Below the pieces are notes generated by a model. The model did no database searches. It was not told where the DNA came from and saw only the letters and a program-made list of their open reading frames with translations. A stretch of 64,000 nt of DNA from an uncultured Rhodoplanes sp. Lineage in GTDB: Bacteria > Pseudomonadota > Alphaproteobacteria > Rhizobiales > Xanthobacteraceae. This document shows, one piece after another, positions 33,624 to 43,005 of the stretch. The stretch's first letter is position 1; the number at the start of each line of letters is the position of its first letter. The stretch is from positions 1 to 64,000 of the forward strand of contig CAKZHN010000179.1 of NCBI GenBank assembly GCA_936924235.1, read 5' to 3'. The position numbers were made by a program, and so were the translations under genes.

Positions 33624-35021
33624 ATGTTGACCATGTCATCTGATCGTCACTATGCTGCGTCGCAGCGCGAGGGCCGGGGACCTGAAGGCATGGCTATTGG
33701 TGAGTTTGGCGGAGCGCCGCAATACGGCGGTCCGATGCTGTCGAGCGGCCTGTATTGGCTCTACGAATCGGGCCACGCCGCGCTGCAGCCCGCGCGCGCA
33801 CTCGCCGATGTGACGCGGCTCTACTTCAAGAATCCGCTCAATCCGCTGGCCCACACCATGTTCGGCAAGAGCATGGCGGCCACCGCCGAGCTGTTCGAGC
33901 GCTCGACCCGCCGCTACGGGAAGCCCGAGTGGCGCCTCGACTCGGTGATGGTCGGCGGCGAGCGCGCCCCGATCCATGTGTCGACGCCGTGGGAGCGGCC
34001 GTTCTGCCGACTGCTGCACTTCGAGCGCATGTTCTGCCATATGCCGCGGCGGCCGCAGCCCAAGATGCTGATCGTCGCGCCGATGTCCGGCCACTACGCC
34101 ACGCTGCTGCGCGGCACGGTCGAGGCGTTTCTTCCCAATCACGACGTCTACATCACCGACTGGGTCGACGCGCGGATGGTGCCGCTCTCGGCCGGCCGCT
34201 TCGATCTCGACGACTACATCGACTACGTCATCAGCATCCTGCATTTCCTCGGCGGCGACACCCATGTCGTCGCGGTGTGCCAGCCGTCCGTTCCGGTGTT
34301 CGCCGCGACCGCGCTGATGGAAGCCGACAAAGATCCCTATGCGCCGCGCTCGATCACGCTGATGGGCGGTCCGATCGACACGCGCATCAATTCCACGGCG
34401 GTCAACAAGCTTGCCATGGAGCGTGGCATCGACTGGTTCCGGCGCAACGTCATCACCAAGGTGCCGTTCCCGCATCCGGGCGTGATGCGCGACGTCTATC
34501 CGGGCTTCCTGCAGCTCAACGGCTTCGTCAGCATGAACCTCGATCGCCATCTCGATGCGCATCGCAACCTGTTCATGCATCTCGTCAAGGGCGACGGCGA
34601 CTCGGCGCAGAAGCATCGCGAGTTCTATGACGAGTATCTCGCCGTCATGGATCTCACCGCCGAGTTCTATCTGCAGACCGTCGACAACGGCTTCATCAAG
34701 CACAGCCTGCCGAAGGGCGAGATGACCCATCGCGGCCGTCCGGTCGATCCGGGCGCGATCCGCAATGTCGGCCTGCTCACCGTCGAGGGCGAGCATGACG
34801 ACATCTCCGGCGTCGGTCAGACCGAAGCGGCGCACGAGCTGTGCACCAACCTGCCGGCCGACAAGAAGCGGCACTATCTGCAGCCGGGCGTCGGCCACTA
34901 CGGCGTGTTCAACGGCTCGCGCTTCCGCGCCGAGGTGGCGCCCCGCATCGCCGACTTCATCCTGAGCGTCGAGCGGCCCCAGACGGCGCGCCGCCCGGCC
35001 ATGGTGAAGCTCGTCAGCTAG
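33624..35021 (+). CDS. phaZ: Intracellular polyhydroxyalkanoate depolymerase
   Basis: A 465-residue protein of the intracellular PhaZ family, which mobilises stored poly-3-hydroxybutyrate granules. Instead of the usual GxSxG lipase box it has the cysteine nucleophile C219 in AVCQPSVP, as in the Ralstonia PhaZa1 type. The acid and base are in VEGEHDDISG and GVGHYGVF. Further marks are LYESGHAALQPARALAD and YITDWVDARMVPL. The start is uncertain: 33624, 33633 or 33690 are in frame and none has a strong ribosome site. Upstream (33507-33623) the sequence is AT-rich and probably carries the promoter. No phaC or phasin gene is adjacent. Confidence 0.9.
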   Translation: MLTMSSDRHYAASQREGRGPEGMAIGEFGGAPQYGGPMLSSGLYWLYESGHAALQPARALADVTRLYFKNPLNPLAHTMFGKSMAATAELFERSTRRYGKPEWRLDSVMVGGERAPIHVSTPWERPFCRLLHFERMFCHMPRRPQPKMLIVAPMSGHYATLLRGTVEAFLPNHDVYITDWVDARMVPLSAGRFDLDDYIDYVISILHFLGGDTHVVAVCQPSVPVFAATALMEADKDPYAPRSITLMGGPIDTRINSTAVNKLAMERGIDWFRRNVITKVPFPHPGVMRDVYPGFLQLNGFVSMNLDRHLDAHRNLFMHLVKGDGDSAQKHREFYDEYLAVMDLTAEFYLQTVDNGFIKHSLPKGEMTHRGRPVDPGAIRNVGLLTVEGEHDDISGVGQTEAAHELCTNLPADKKRHYLQPGVGHYGVFNGSRFRAEVAPRIADFILSVERPQTARRPAMVKLVS

Positions 35022-35133
35022 GGTTTAGCTTAAGCTTTTCAGGCACCTACCGGCTCGGCGGGCGCCCGGGGACTATCGGCCCCGGCCCGCCGATCTGCTA
35101 TCCTGCCATCCTGGATTCGGGGTGGTCCCGCCG

Positions 35134-35889
35134 ATGCCGCTGCGTGCCCTGTTCTACCGCCGTCCGAGCGAACCGCAGACCTTCGAGGTCGAGTTCGACC
35201 GGGCGAGCTTTGCGGTGCGGGTGCGGCGCCACCGCCAGGCGCGGCGTTACACCCTGCGCATCCAGGCCGCCACGCGTGAAGTGATCCTGACCATGCCGCC
35301 GCGCGGCAACCTGCGCGAGGCCAAGGAATTCGCCCAGAAGCACGGCGGCTGGATCGCGGCACGGATGCATCGCTTGCCGCAGGCCGTGCCGTTCGCCGAC
35401 GGCACCGTCGTGCCGCTGCGCGGCGTCGAGCATCGCATCGTGCATAAGCCGGGCCTGCGCGGCACGGTGTGGACCGAGGCGCCGGACCGCGGCATGCCGC
35501 TGTTGTGCGTCGCGGGCGATGCGCCCCATGTCGAACGCCGGGTGAACGATTTCCTGCGCCGCGAGGCGGCGCGCGATCTCGACACGGCGAGCCGCCGCGC
35601 CGCCGAAGAGTTCGGCGTTTCGGTCAAGCGCATCTCGGTGCGCGATCAGTCGAGCCGCTGGGGTTCGTGCTCCACGACGGGCGTGCTGTCCTACTCCTGG
35701 CGGCTGATCCTCGCGCCACCGTTTGTGCTGAACTATCTCGCCGTGCACGAGGTCGCGCATATGATCGAGATGAATCACTCGGCGCGGTTCTGGCGGCTGG
35801 TGAAGCGGGTCTGCGCCGATTCCGAGCGCGCCAAGACCTGGCTCGACGTGCATGGCAGCGATCTGCACCGCTACGGCCTGCCGGGCTGA
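35134..35889 (+). CDS. YgjP/SprT-like zinc metallopeptidase-domain protein
   Basis: A 251-residue protein of the YgjP-like metallopeptidase family (DUF45, M48-related). The zinc motif is H205-E206-V-A-H209 in LAVHEVAHM, with a third ligand H215 in NHSARFW. The conserved SSRWGSCSTTGVLSYSWRLILAP precedes it, and the N-terminal strand region RRHRQARRYTLRI is typical. There is no signal peptide or membrane segment. ATG at 35134 is preferred over a GTG at 35122. The cellular role of the family is unclear. Confidence 0.85.
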   Translation: MPLRALFYRRPSEPQTFEVEFDRASFAVRVRRHRQARRYTLRIQAATREVILTMPPRGNLREAKEFAQKHGGWIAARMHRLPQAVPFADGTVVPLRGVEHRIVHKPGLRGTVWTEAPDRGMPLLCVAGDAPHVERRVNDFLRREAARDLDTASRRAAEEFGVSVKRISVRDQSSRWGSCSTTGVLSYSWRLILAPPFVLNYLAVHEVAHMIEMNHSARFWRLVKRVCADSERAKTWLDVHGSDLHRYGLPG

Positions 35890-35970
35890 AGTCTCCTGAA
35901 AATGCATGACATGGCAGCCGTCCGGCCGTGATGGTGGCCACGGCGCGCGACCGTGCTACTGACACGCCCG

Positions 35971-37176
35971 ATGAAACTTAAGCCCGGCTCCTTCGCCCTC
36001 ACCCTCGTGCTTGCCATGCTGACCGGCCTCGGGCCGCTGTCGATGGACATGTATCTGGCGTCGCTGCCGGCGATCGGGCACGCGCTCGGCGCGCCGCCCG
36101 CGCAGGTGCAGCTCACGATTTCGCTCTATCTGATCGGCTTCGCTTGCGCCCAGGTGTTTCACGGCCCGCTGTCGGACCGCCACGGCAGGCGGCCGGTGCT
36201 GCTTGCGACGCTCGGGCTTTATCTCGTTGCCTCGCTGGCCTGCGTGCTGTCGTTCTCCATCGAGACGCTGATCGCGGCGCGCTTTCTTCAGGCGGTCGGC
36301 GGCTCGGGCGCGACTGTGCTGGCGCGCGCCGTGGTGCGCGACATGTTCGAGGGCGTGCGCATCGGCCGCGAGCTGTCGCGCATGGCCGCGATCATGGCGC
36401 TGGCGCCGCTGATTGCTCCACTGATCGGCGGGGTGTTGCAGACCGCGTTCGGCTGGCGCTCGAACTTCGTCGCGCTGATCTGCTTTGGCGCCGCGGCCTG
36501 GGTGATGGTCTGGCTGCTGCTGCCGGAGACGGTTCGCAACCGCGCTCCCGAGCCGGTGTCGCTCGTCTCGATCCTGAGGTCCTATCGCCGCTTCCTCGGC
36601 GAGCCGGTGTTCGTCGTGCATCTCGGCATCGCGGCGTGCTGCCTGTGCGGGCTTTTCGCCTGGATCTCCAGCGCGGCCTTTGTCGTGCAAGATGTTTATG
36701 GCTATTCGGCGCTGGCCTTCGGGATGACCTTCGCGCTGGCGTCGGGCGGTTATCTCGCCGGCACCACGTTTGCGGCGCGATTCGTTGCGCGCTGGGGCAG
36801 CGGCCGGCTGATGGGGCTCGGCTGCTCCGCCATGGCCGTGAGCGGCATCGCGTTGGTGCTGTGGCTGGCGATTGGGCCGTCGCGCGCCGAGGGCGTGGTG
36901 GCGGCGATCTGCATTTACCTGATCGGCATGGGCATGAGCCTGCCGCAGTCGCAGGCCGGCGCGTTGCTGCCGTTTCCGGACCGGGCGGGGGCGGCTTCGT
37001 CGCTGCTCGGCTTCATCACGCTGACCTCGTCGGCGCTGGTCGGCGCTCTGATCGGCCGTGCGCTCGGCGCATCGGCCTGGCCGCTCGCCATTGCGGTGCT
37101 GATCGCGGGCTCGCTGTCGTTCGTGTTCTGGTGGTTCAGCCGCGGCGTGCGGGCGCGCGGCACGCCGGCTCACTAG
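35971..37176 (+). CDS. MFS multidrug efflux transporter, Bcr/CflA family
   Basis: A 401-residue major facilitator with about twelve helices. MDMYLASLPAIGHALG after helix 1 and the motif A loop GPLSDRHGRRPVLL are diagnostic of the Bcr/CflA drug:H+ antiporter subfamily. FLQAVGGSGATVLARAVVRDMFEG is motif C-like and specific to it. Substrates in relatives are bicyclomycin, chloramphenicol and sulfonamides; the specificity here is unknown. Start ATG at 35971, with no clear ribosome site; an upstream in-frame start at 35953 exists. No divergent regulator is present. Confidence 0.88.
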   Translation: MKLKPGSFALTLVLAMLTGLGPLSMDMYLASLPAIGHALGAPPAQVQLTISLYLIGFACAQVFHGPLSDRHGRRPVLLATLGLYLVASLACVLSFSIETLIAARFLQAVGGSGATVLARAVVRDMFEGVRIGRELSRMAAIMALAPLIAPLIGGVLQTAFGWRSNFVALICFGAAAWVMVWLLLPETVRNRAPEPVSLVSILRSYRRFLGEPVFVVHLGIAACCLCGLFAWISSAAFVVQDVYGYSALAFGMTFALASGGYLAGTTFAARFVARWGSGRLMGLGCSAMAVSGIALVLWLAIGPSRAEGVVAAICIYLIGMGMSLPQSQAGALLPFPDRAGAASSLLGFITLTSSALVGALIGRALGASAWPLAIAVLIAGSLSFVFWWFSRGVRARGTPAH

Positions 37177-37184
37177 AGCTGGGC

Positions 37185-39362
37185 CTAACGCCGGCCCATC
37201 AGCCGATCCATCAACCAACCGTCGAGGCCGAGGCCACTCTCGGCTTCGGGACGCACCTGCGCTTGCGCCTGCCGTTGGGTTTGGACTTGCGCCTCGGCAT
37301 CGGACTGCGGCGCGGGCTGCTGCGCATTCCATGGCGGCGTGAAGCCCGCCGTCATGAACCCGCCTGAGCCGGCGCCGGGCAGCGCCGCGACCGGCACGCC
37401 CTGATGCGCCGCGCGCATGAAGCGGCTCCAGATCTCGACCGGCAGTCCGCCGCCGGTGGTCTTCTTGGTCGATGTGGCGTCGTCGTTGCCGAGCCAGACG
37501 CCGGCGACGAGATGGCCGGTGTAGCCGATGAACCAGGCGTCGCGGAACTCCTGCGACGTGCCGGTCTTGCCGGCGGCCGGCCAGCCCGGCAACTGCGCCT
37601 TGTGTGCGGTGCCCGACAGCAGCGTCTCCTGCAGCATCGAGTTCATCATGCCGACGACGCGCGGATCGATGATGCGGCCGAGGCGGTCGGGCTTGCGCTC
37701 GTAAAGGAGCTTGCCGCCCGCGGTCCGCACCCGCTGGATCACGTGCGGCGAGATCGCCATGCCGCCATTGGCGAAGGGCGCATAGGCGCCGACCATCTCC
37801 AGCACCGACACCTCGGAGGTGCCGAGCGCGATCGAGGCGTTGGGCTCGAGCTTGGAGGCGATGCCGAGCCGGTGCGCGGTGCGCACCACGGCGGTCGGGC
37901 CGAATTCCATCGTGAGCCGCACCGACACGGTGTTGAGCGACATCGACAGCGCTTTCGTCAGCGTCACCGGGCCGAAATACTCGTGGGTGTAGTTCTCCGG
38001 CCGCCAGCCCTTGATCGCGATCGGCTTGTCCTCGCGCACGGTGTCGGGCGTCAGCCCGCGCTCCAGCGCCGTGAGATAGACGAACGGCTTGAACGCCGAG
38101 CCGGGCTGGCGCTTGGCGGCGACCGCGCGGTTGAACTGGCTGCCGGCGTAGTCTCTGCCGCCCACCAGCGCGACCACGGCACCGTCCGGCGTCATCGCCA
38201 CCAGCGCGCCCTGGCCGACGCCCGCCTTGACGCCGTTCTTGTTGAGCTCTTCGACCAGCGCGCTCTCGGCCGCGGCCTGCAGCGTGGGATCGATCGAAGC
38301 CTCGACCACGATGTCCTGGTCGACGCGGCCGACCACGTCGTCGAGCACATCCATGATCCAGTCGGCCGCGTAGCCCAGCGAGCCGGCGCCTGGCGGCCGC
38401 TCGGCGTGGGCCGGCTGCATCAGCGCCACTTTCGCCGCGTCGTCGGTGATGAACTTCATGTCCACCATCGCGGCCAGCACCAGCTGGGCGCGCTTTTCGG
38501 CGCCGTTCGGATTGCGGCTCGGGGCGAGCCGCGACGGCGAGCGGACCAGGCCCGCCAGCATCGCGGCCTCGGCGACCGTGAGCTTCTGCGCCGGCTTGTT
38601 GAAATAGCGTCCCGCGGCGGCCTCGACGCCGTAGGCGCCGGCGCCGAAATAGACGCGGTTCAGATACATGTCGAGAATCTGAGCCTTGGTGAACTTGTGC
38701 TCGAGCCAGAGCGCCAGCCCGACCTCCTGGACCTTGCGGGTGAGCGTGCGCTCCTGCGTCAGGAACAGGTTCTTGGCGAGCTGCTGGGTGAGGGTCGAGC
38801 CGCCCTGCGACACGCCACGGCGCAGCACGTTGGCGGCGAGCGCGCGGGCGATGCCGATCGGATCGACGCCGTAATGCGAGTAGAACCGGCGGTCCTCGAT
38901 GGCGATGAAGGCCTGCGGCACGTGCCGCGGCAGGTCCTTCAGCGGCACCACGCCGCCGCCCATGTTGCCGCGGGTGGCAAGCACCTGGCCGGAGGCATCA
39001 ACGATCTTGACGGTCGGCGGACGCTTGGGGATTTCCAGCGACTGGATCGGCGGCAGGTGGGCGCCGATCCAGATCGCGACGCCGATCGCGGCGATCACCA
39101 TCCAGAGGCTGCCGACCGCGCCCCAATAGACGGCGCGTCCGAGCAGGGCGCCGAGGCTGCGGCCGCTGCTGCCGCCGCCACCGCTATTGCCGGCGCCGGA
39201 GCTGCGTTTGCGCTTGGACTTGGACTTGGAGCGGGATGCGGGCTTGTCGCCGCCGGACGCGGATTTGCTGCGGCGCGGAGCCGGCTCATCGGCATCCGGC
39301 TCGACCGCGGGCGCCACGTCGAAGACGGGTTCCCGCCGCTCTTTGCCCTTCGGCGCAGCCAT
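37185..39362 (-). CDS. Class A penicillin-binding protein (PBP1A-type transglycosylase/transpeptidase)
   Basis: A 725-residue bifunctional peptidoglycan synthase. A Lys/Ser-rich cytoplasmic tail (1-70) precedes a membrane anchor at about 80-102. The GT51 glycosyltransferase has its catalytic Glu at E156 (IEDRRFYSHYGVD) plus GGSTLTQQLAKN. The transpeptidase has S422-x-x-K425 (GSAFKP), S475-L-N477 and K599-T-G. The last 50 residues are Gln/Ala-rich, low complexity. All catalytic residues are intact. The ATG at 39362 is used. It is a housekeeping cell-wall gene; it converges with the MFS gene, with an eight-base gap between their stops. Confidence 0.93.
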   Translation of the reverse strand: MAAPKGKERREPVFDVAPAVEPDADEPAPRRSKSASGGDKPASRSKSKSKRKRSSGAGNSGGGGSSGRSLGALLGRAVYWGAVGSLWMVIAAIGVAIWIGAHLPPIQSLEIPKRPPTVKIVDASGQVLATRGNMGGGVVPLKDLPRHVPQAFIAIEDRRFYSHYGVDPIGIARALAANVLRRGVSQGGSTLTQQLAKNLFLTQERTLTRKVQEVGLALWLEHKFTKAQILDMYLNRVYFGAGAYGVEAAAGRYFNKPAQKLTVAEAAMLAGLVRSPSRLAPSRNPNGAEKRAQLVLAAMVDMKFITDDAAKVALMQPAHAERPPGAGSLGYAADWIMDVLDDVVGRVDQDIVVEASIDPTLQAAAESALVEELNKNGVKAGVGQGALVAMTPDGAVVALVGGRDYAGSQFNRAVAAKRQPGSAFKPFVYLTALERGLTPDTVREDKPIAIKGWRPENYTHEYFGPVTLTKALSMSLNTVSVRLTMEFGPTAVVRTAHRLGIASKLEPNASIALGTSEVSVLEMVGAYAPFANGGMAISPHVIQRVRTAGGKLLYERKPDRLGRIIDPRVVGMMNSMLQETLLSGTAHKAQLPGWPAAGKTGTSQEFRDAWFIGYTGHLVAGVWLGNDDATSTKKTTGGGLPVEIWSRFMRAAHQGVPVAALPGAGSGGFMTAGFTPPWNAQQPAPQSDAEAQVQTQRQAQAQVRPEAESGLGLDGWLMDRLMGRR

Positions 39363-39604
39363 TTTTGTCCTGCGAAACGTCCCCGCGGCCCCGTCGGAAC
39401 GGAGCGCGCCGACAGGTTACGGCGGCCGCTTTAAGGGGGGGTTAAGCGGTATGGCCCGAGTCCCCGCAATCCCAGGTGGCGCCTGGATTTGCGGGCGATG
39501 CAGCATTGTTGAGATCGGGCCCGGAGGTATTTCCAATCGTGTCTTTTTTGTGCATCATGCCCAAGTACCGGGGGATCCGGTGGAAACTAAGCCTGGGGAA
39601 TCAC

Positions 39605-39829
39605 ATGCGTAAGGCTGCACTCCTCGCAGCAGTCATGCTGGCTGCTACGTTCACGACCACGACCACTCACGCCGCTGCCAAGAAAGATCCGGCTGTCCAG
39701 GCTCAGAAGGACACCGAGAACTTCATGAAGGCGGCGACCAATCCGTACGAAGCGACTTCCAAGCCGGCCAAGCCGATGCACAAGAAGACCGCCAAGAAGA
39801 GCAAGAAGAAGATGAAGAAGGCGGCGTAA
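39605..39829 (+). CDS. Small secreted lysine-rich protein (hypothetical)
   Basis: A 74-residue protein. Residues 1-23 form a signal peptide (MRKAALLAAVMLAATFTTTTT, cleavage after HAA). The mature part has a short neutral segment (TENFMKAATNPYEATSK) and a strongly basic tail (KKTAKKSKKKMKKAA). GGGGA lies upstream of the ATG. I do not recognise a named family. The basic tail could bind peptidoglycan, LPS or nucleic acid, but this is only a physical guess. The gene stands alone, has its own terminator-like hairpin and lies between the divergent PBP gene and the convergent glnD. Confidence 0.72.
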   Translation: MRKAALLAAVMLAATFTTTTTHAAAKKDPAVQAQKDTENFMKAATNPYEATSKPAKPMHKKTAKKSKKKMKKAA

Positions 39830-39860
39830 TCCGCCTCTTCTGACTGCAGAATAAGACGAA

Positions 39861-39902
39861 CCGGCGTCCGGTGCCTCGGCATCCGGGCGCCGCTTCTGTT
39901 TT
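39861..39902 (+). terminator. Rho-independent terminator-like hairpin
   Basis: CGGCGTCCGG at 39862-39871 pairs with CCGGGCGCCG at 39883-39892 (ten pairs, one T.G wobble), with a loop that can pair further. A T-rich stretch, CTTCTGTTTT, follows. It lies 32 bases after the small secreted protein gene and 15 bases from the convergent glnD stop. Confidence 0.62.
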
Positions 39903-39916
39903 GGCGTTCGTTTCGG

Positions 39917-42697
39917 TCAGGCCGGCGGCGCGAACAGCTGCAGCAGCGAGCGCTTGATCGCCATCTCGCGGGTCGGCGAGGCGATCTTCGCGCCGAGCAG
40001 GTCGGTCACGTAGAACACGTCGACCACGCGCTCGCCGAACGTCGCCACATGGGCCGAGGTGATGTTGAGGCTGAGCTTCGACAGCGTCGCGGTCAGCTCA
40101 TAGAGCAGTCCCGGCCGGTCGAGGCCGGTCACCTCGATCACGGTGTAGCGGTTGGACCACTGGTTGTTGATGGTCACCTCGGGCTCGACCGCAAAGGCCT
40201 TGAGCCGGCCCTTGGTCGCCGAACGCCGCGCCACCACCTCGGGCAGCTTCAGCGTGCCGCTCAGCGCCTTCTCGATGGTGTCGGCGATGCGGGCGGCGCG
40301 CCGCTGCTCGTCGTCGTCCTGCTCGAACTCGCGCGACACCGCGATGGTGTCGAGCACGCGGCCGTCGGTGGTGGTGAAGATCTGCGCATCGACGATGTTG
40401 GCGCCGGTCGCCGCGCAGGCGCCGGCCAAGGTCGACAACAGCCACGGATGGTCGGGCGCCAACACCGTGACCTCGGTCACGCCGCGCCCGGATTCGAGCG
40501 TGAAGCTCGTCGCCGTCGACTTGCTGGCGCTTTCGGCCGCCTGGACGAAGCGCGCGTGATCGACGCGATGCGGCAGGTCGACCTTGAGCCAGTAGGCCGG
40601 ATAATGCCGCGCCAGATAGGCGTCGACCTGCTCGGCCTGCCAGTCCTTGAGCTCGGCGCGGAGCTCGTTCTGCGCCATGGCGACGCGCTGGGCGCGGTTG
40701 ACCTCGGAGAAGCCGCCGGTCAGCACCGGCTCGGTCTCGTAATAGAGCGTGCGCAGAAGCTGCGCCTTCCAGCCGTTCCACACGCCAGGGCCGACCGCGC
40801 GGATGTCGACCGTGGTCAGGATGGTGAGGAGCTTCATGCGCTCCAGCGACTGCGCCACGGCGGCGAAGTTCTCGATGGTCTTGCGATCCGACAGGTCGCG
40901 CGATTGCGCCACGGTCGACATCACGAGGTGCTGCTCGACCAGCCAGGCCACGGTCTCGGTGTCGGCAGCTGAGAGGCCGATCCGCGGGCAGAACACGCGC
41001 GCGATGCGCGCGCCGGCGATCGAATGGTCCTCGATGCGGCCCTTGGCGATGTCGTGCAGGAACAGCGCCACGTAAAGCAGCGTGCGGTGCTCGGGCACGA
41101 TCTTCTTCATCAGATCGCTGGCGAGCGGGAATTCTTCGCTGCCGCGCTCGATCTCAGCGAGGATTCCGATGCATCGGAGCAGGTGCTCGTCCACCGTGTA
41201 GTGGTGGTACATGTTGAACTGCATCATCGCGACGATGCGGCCGAAGGCGCGGACGAAGCGGCCGAGCACGCCGGTCTCGTTCATCCGGCGCAGGATGATC
41301 TCGGCGTCATGCGATGTGAGAATTTCGAGGAACAGCCGGTTGGCTTCCGGGTCCTGCCGCAGCTTGTGATCGATCAGCCGCAGCGACTTGGTCGCAGCCC
41401 GCATCGCGTCCGGATGCAGCACCAGATTGTGCTTCTGGGCGAGGCGGAACATCCGGATCAGGTTGAGCGGATCGCGGACGAACACCTCGGGACCGGCGAT
41501 GGTCAGGCGGTTGTTGTCGTCGAAGAAACCCTCGTTGTCGGGCAGCGCCCGGCGACCGTGCGGCCGGAACCGCGCCATCATCCGGCTCAGCACCGGCGCG
41601 GGCTTGGCCTGGCGGTCTTCCAGCGCGGAGCACAGGATCGCGGTGAGATCGCCGACGTCCTTGGCGATCAGGAAGTAGTGCTTCATGAAGCGCTCGACAT
41701 CCTTCATGCCGGGATGCTCGGTGTAGCCGAGCCGCACCGCGATCTCGCGCTGGATGTCGAACGACAGCCGCTCCTCGGCGCGGCCCGCGACGAAATGCAT
41801 GTTGCAGCGGACCGACCACAGGAAGTCTTCGCAGCGCCGGAACAGCCGCAGCTCCTCGGCGTCGAACACGCCGCGATCGACCAACTCGCCGACGTCCTGG
41901 ACGCGGTAGACGTACTTGGCGATCCAGAACAGCGTGTGCAGGTCGCGCAGGCCGCCCTTGCCGTCCTTGACGTTCGGCTCGACCAGATAGCGCGACTGGC
42001 CGCCGCGGCGATGCCGCTCCTCGCGCTCGGCGAGCTTGGCGGCGACAAACTCAGGCCCGGTGCCCTGCACCACCTGCTTGTCGAAGCGCGTCGCGAGCTC
42101 GTCGAACAGCTTCTTGTCGCCGAGCAGGAAGCGCGCTTCGAGCACCGCGGTGCGGATCGTCATGTCCGCCTTGGCTTGGCGGATGCATTCGTCGACCGAG
42201 CGCGTGGCGTGGCCGACCTTGAGCCCGAGGTCCCAGAGGCAATAGAGGATCGCCTCGGCGACCGACTCGCCCCAGGCGGTCTGCTTGTAGGGCAGCAGGA
42301 ACAGCAGATCGATGTCGGAGCCCGGCGCCATCAGGCCACGGCCGTAGCCGCCGGTCGCCACGATCGCCATCCGCTCGGCTTCGGCCGGATTTTCCGACGG
42401 ATAGAGATGCCTGACGACGAACTCGAACAGCACCTGGATGATGTCGTCCGTCATCGCGCAAAGCCGCTCGGCGCAGCGCCCGCCCTGGCGATCTTTCAGC
42501 AGCAACTTCTCGGCGTGCGCCCGGCCGGCGGTCAGCACCACCTTCAGCCGCTGCGCCACCATGCGCCGCAACTCCTGCTCGGAGCCGGCGTGGTCTTCGG
42601 CGAGCTTGGCGAGGTCGGCGGCGACTTCGTGCTTGTCGAACGGCTGGTCGGTCCGAGCCGTGGGTTTTTCCAGGGTGAGCATGCCGAACATTCGCAT
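39917..42697 (-). CDS. glnD: [Protein-PII] uridylyltransferase / uridylyl-removing enzyme
   Basis: A protein of about 926 residues that modifies PII (GlnB/GlnK) in response to glutamine and so controls nitrogen assimilation. Domains in order: nucleotidyltransferase with GGYGRG and GSDIDLLFL, a helical linker with EPNVKDGKGGLRDLHTL, an HD domain with LFLHDIAKGR and EDHS, then two ACT domains (TVLAPDHPWLLSTLAGA and IEVTGLDRPGLLYELT). The frame is open upstream to a TTG at 42841, but that extension is AT-rich and unlike GlnD; I prefer the ATG at 42697, which gives the usual family length, although no ribosome site is obvious. Confidence 0.93.
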   Translation of the reverse strand: MRMFGMLTLEKPTARTDQPFDKHEVAADLAKLAEDHAGSEQELRRMVAQRLKVVLTAGRAHAEKLLLKDRQGGRCAERLCAMTDDIIQVLFEFVVRHLYPSENPAEAERMAIVATGGYGRGLMAPGSDIDLLFLLPYKQTAWGESVAEAILYCLWDLGLKVGHATRSVDECIRQAKADMTIRTAVLEARFLLGDKKLFDELATRFDKQVVQGTGPEFVAAKLAEREERHRRGGQSRYLVEPNVKDGKGGLRDLHTLFWIAKYVYRVQDVGELVDRGVFDAEELRLFRRCEDFLWSVRCNMHFVAGRAEERLSFDIQREIAVRLGYTEHPGMKDVERFMKHYFLIAKDVGDLTAILCSALEDRQAKPAPVLSRMMARFRPHGRRALPDNEGFFDDNNRLTIAGPEVFVRDPLNLIRMFRLAQKHNLVLHPDAMRAATKSLRLIDHKLRQDPEANRLFLEILTSHDAEIILRRMNETGVLGRFVRAFGRIVAMMQFNMYHHYTVDEHLLRCIGILAEIERGSEEFPLASDLMKKIVPEHRTLLYVALFLHDIAKGRIEDHSIAGARIARVFCPRIGLSAADTETVAWLVEQHLVMSTVAQSRDLSDRKTIENFAAVAQSLERMKLLTILTTVDIRAVGPGVWNGWKAQLLRTLYYETEPVLTGGFSEVNRAQRVAMAQNELRAELKDWQAEQVDAYLARHYPAYWLKVDLPHRVDHARFVQAAESASKSTATSFTLESGRGVTEVTVLAPDHPWLLSTLAGACAATGANIVDAQIFTTTDGRVLDTIAVSREFEQDDDEQRRAARIADTIEKALSGTLKLPEVVARRSATKGRLKAFAVEPEVTINNQWSNRYTVIEVTGLDRPGLLYELTATLSKLSLNITSAHVATFGERVVDVFYVTDLLGAKIASPTREMAIKRSLLQLFAPPA

Positions 42698-43005
42698 AGC
42701 GAAGCGCGCGCCGCCTGTCACGGCGGGACGCACATTGGAGGGAGAACGCTTTTGCGTTGGGCCACGGACGGGGAAGCAAATTTCCTTTTTGGCTTCCGGC
42801 GCGTCATAATTATTCTCTTTGACGATCAATGACTTAGACAATATAACCGAAACAGCGCCGATTTGAGCGAGCAGCTTGCGGGCGCTTAATAAATGCAGCT
42901 AAAGCGGTCGGGGCCCGCCCCGTCGCATGAAGCTGACGGGCGGGTAATTTGTTTGCCCGCCTCCATCAAACCGCGGCGAAAGCCGCAAACAGCATGGAGG
43001 TCTTC
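42698..43005. promoter_or_regulatory. 308-base divergent intergenic region between glnD and the sulfonate-type importer
   Basis: The part nearest glnD is unusually AT-rich for this genome (about 42780-42900), as expected for promoters, but I could not find a convincing -35/-10 pair. On the importer side, GGCGGG at 42939-42944 and CCCGCC at 42956-42961 form a 5' leader hairpin about 45 bases before the start codon. No gene is seen. Confidence 0.5.

Noticed and set aside
37404..39434. Plus-strand open frame of 676 codons
   Set aside because: Antisense to the penicillin-binding protein, whose catalytic residues are all visible.
41024..42832. Plus-strand open frame of 602 codons
   Set aside because: Antisense to glnD.
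42939..42961. Riboswitch in the leader of the sulfonate-type importer
   Set aside because: Only a single 6-bp hairpin is visible; no conserved aptamer core could be recognised.
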